Positions 33,408 to 34,048 of a DNA stretch of 34,048 nucleotides are shown one piece after another. Below the pieces are notes generated by a model that worked only from the letters and a program-made list of their open reading frames with translations, had not been told where the DNA came from and ran no database searches. Position 1 is the first letter of the stretch, and every line of letters starts with the position of its first letter. This DNA comes from JAVVEZ01 sp032250895 (lineage in GTDB: Bacteria; Pseudomonadota; Gammaproteobacteria; Pseudomonadales; Pseudohongiellaceae): contig JAVVEZ010000032.1 in the NCBI GenBank assembly GCA_032250895.1, positions 1 to 34,048 on the forward strand, read 5' to 3'. Made by a program: the position numbers and the translations under genes.

Positions 33408-34048
33408 ATGGAAGCAAGTATCGGAACCATCATTCTTTTCATTCTTGCCGCGCTGGTGGCAGTCGTCATCATCCGCGGTCTGAAGATCATTCAACAGGCG
33501 GAGACCATGGTGATCGAGCGGCTCGGTGAATATCACCGCACACTGATGCCCGGCATTGGCTTCATCGTGCCCTTCATCGACCAGCCGCGGGCGATTTCAC
33601 GCAAGAAATTTCTCGGTGAAACCGCGCTGATCGAGCTCACCACGACCATCGACATGCGCGAAATGCTGCTAGATTTCCCCGCCCAGGCGGCAGTGACCAA
33701 GGACAATGTCACCGTCACGGTGAACGGTGCCCTGTATTACCAGGTCATCGACCCGAAACAGGCGGCGTATGCGGTCGACAACCTGGTGCAGGCCATCGAG
33801 GTGCTGGCCAAGACGTCCCTGCGCAATGAAATCGGCAAGATGGATCTGGACCGGCTGTTCGAGTCGCGGGACGAAATCAATTCCGCGCTGGAAACCATCC
33901 TCGATACCGCCGGCAACAAATGGGGTGTGAAAGTCACTCGGGTGGAAATTCAGGACATCGCCTTCCCGCGTGAGGTCGAAGACGCCATGCGTCAGCAGAT
34001 GGTCGCCGAACGCGAGAAGCGTGCGCAGATTCTGCGGGCCGAAGGCCA
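33408..34048 (+). CDS. SPFH/Band 7 (stomatin-like, QmcA-type) protein, partial
   Basis: The first 213 codons of a stomatin/prohibitin-homology protein that runs off the window. An N-terminal membrane helix (TIILFILAALVAVVIIRGL) is followed by the Band 7 domain: QAETMVIERLGEYHRTLMPG, IDMREMLLDFPAQAAVTKDN, VNGALYYQVIDPKQAAY and the oligomerisation segment IEVLAKTSLRNEIGKMDLD. It ends entering the coiled coil (REVEDAMRQQMVAEREKRAQ). Such proteins form large ring assemblies that organise membrane proteases or lipids. ATG 33408 has AAGGGG about nine bases upstream. It is paired with NfeD. Confidence 0.95.
   Translation, partial: MEASIGTIILFILAALVAVVIIRGLKIIQQAETMVIERLGEYHRTLMPGIGFIVPFIDQPRAISRKKFLGETALIELTTTIDMREMLLDFPAQAAVTKDNVTVTVNGALYYQVIDPKQAAYAVDNLVQAIEVLAKTSLRNEIGKMDLDRLFESRDEINSALETILDTAGNKWGVKVTRVEIQDIAFPREVEDAMRQQMVAEREKRAQILRAEG

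Overview
The window looks like chromosomal DNA of a Gammaproteobacterium. It carries an Aer-type aerotaxis receptor, a proteobacterial-style glucose-6-phosphate isomerase, a tRNA-Thr gene with an encoded CCA end, a ZnuD-type TonB receptor, an NfeD/SPFH pair and REP-like hairpins. Most genes are moderately GC-rich and preceded by ordinary Shine-Dalgarno sites. I cannot place it below class level. A run of 100 N at 6308-6407 shows that this is a draft assembly, so single-base lesions should be treated with caution.

Layout. 143-7421 (minus): an Aer-like chemotaxis receptor, a hotdog acyl-CoA thioesterase and a glycosyltransferase pair. The pair is a GT4-type enzyme translationally coupled to a very large multidomain protein (GT2, coiled coil, GT2, WbsX/GH99-like). 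The large protein is interrupted by the gap inside a 42-bp coding repeat. 7588-8354 (minus): a nucleoside deaminase and tRNA-Thr(TGT). 8503-10913: pgi, convergent with a DUF481 outer-membrane protein. 11170-13843: a divergent pair, a propeller lipoprotein and a beta-lactamase-fold serine hydrolase. 13966-17199 (plus): a class I/II aminotransferase, a GH84 O-GlcNAcase-like enzyme and an FkbM methyltransferase. 17298-18707: a decayed insertion zone with a 5'-truncated AAA/DUF4143 ATPase and a second copy of the methyltransferase 3' end. 18715-21571 (plus): a DUF167 protein, a small His/Cys secreted protein and a ZnuD-like receptor.

21572-23000 is a sharply AT-rich island with two orphan secreted proteins on the minus strand. 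It is followed by a GC-rich matrixin-type protease, a PepSY membrane protein, a B12-binding radical SAM enzyme and a lipoprotein-type PQQ/cytochrome c dehydrogenase.

29112-32739 (minus) is a tight five-gene unit: a membrane-anchored protein, a secreted protein, a lipoprotein, a coiled-coil protein and a frameshifted lipase-like hydrolase. I do not recognise the first four families. Divergent from it are nfeD and an SPFH/stomatin gene that runs off the end of the window.

The best candidates for something undescribed are the five-gene envelope/lipase unit, the AT-rich island and the repeat-expandable glycosyltransferase fusion. Dispersed repeats include a 61-bp hairpin element present in two opposite-facing copies, a 16-bp-arm palindrome of the GGGGTCAG type, and several REP-like hairpins.
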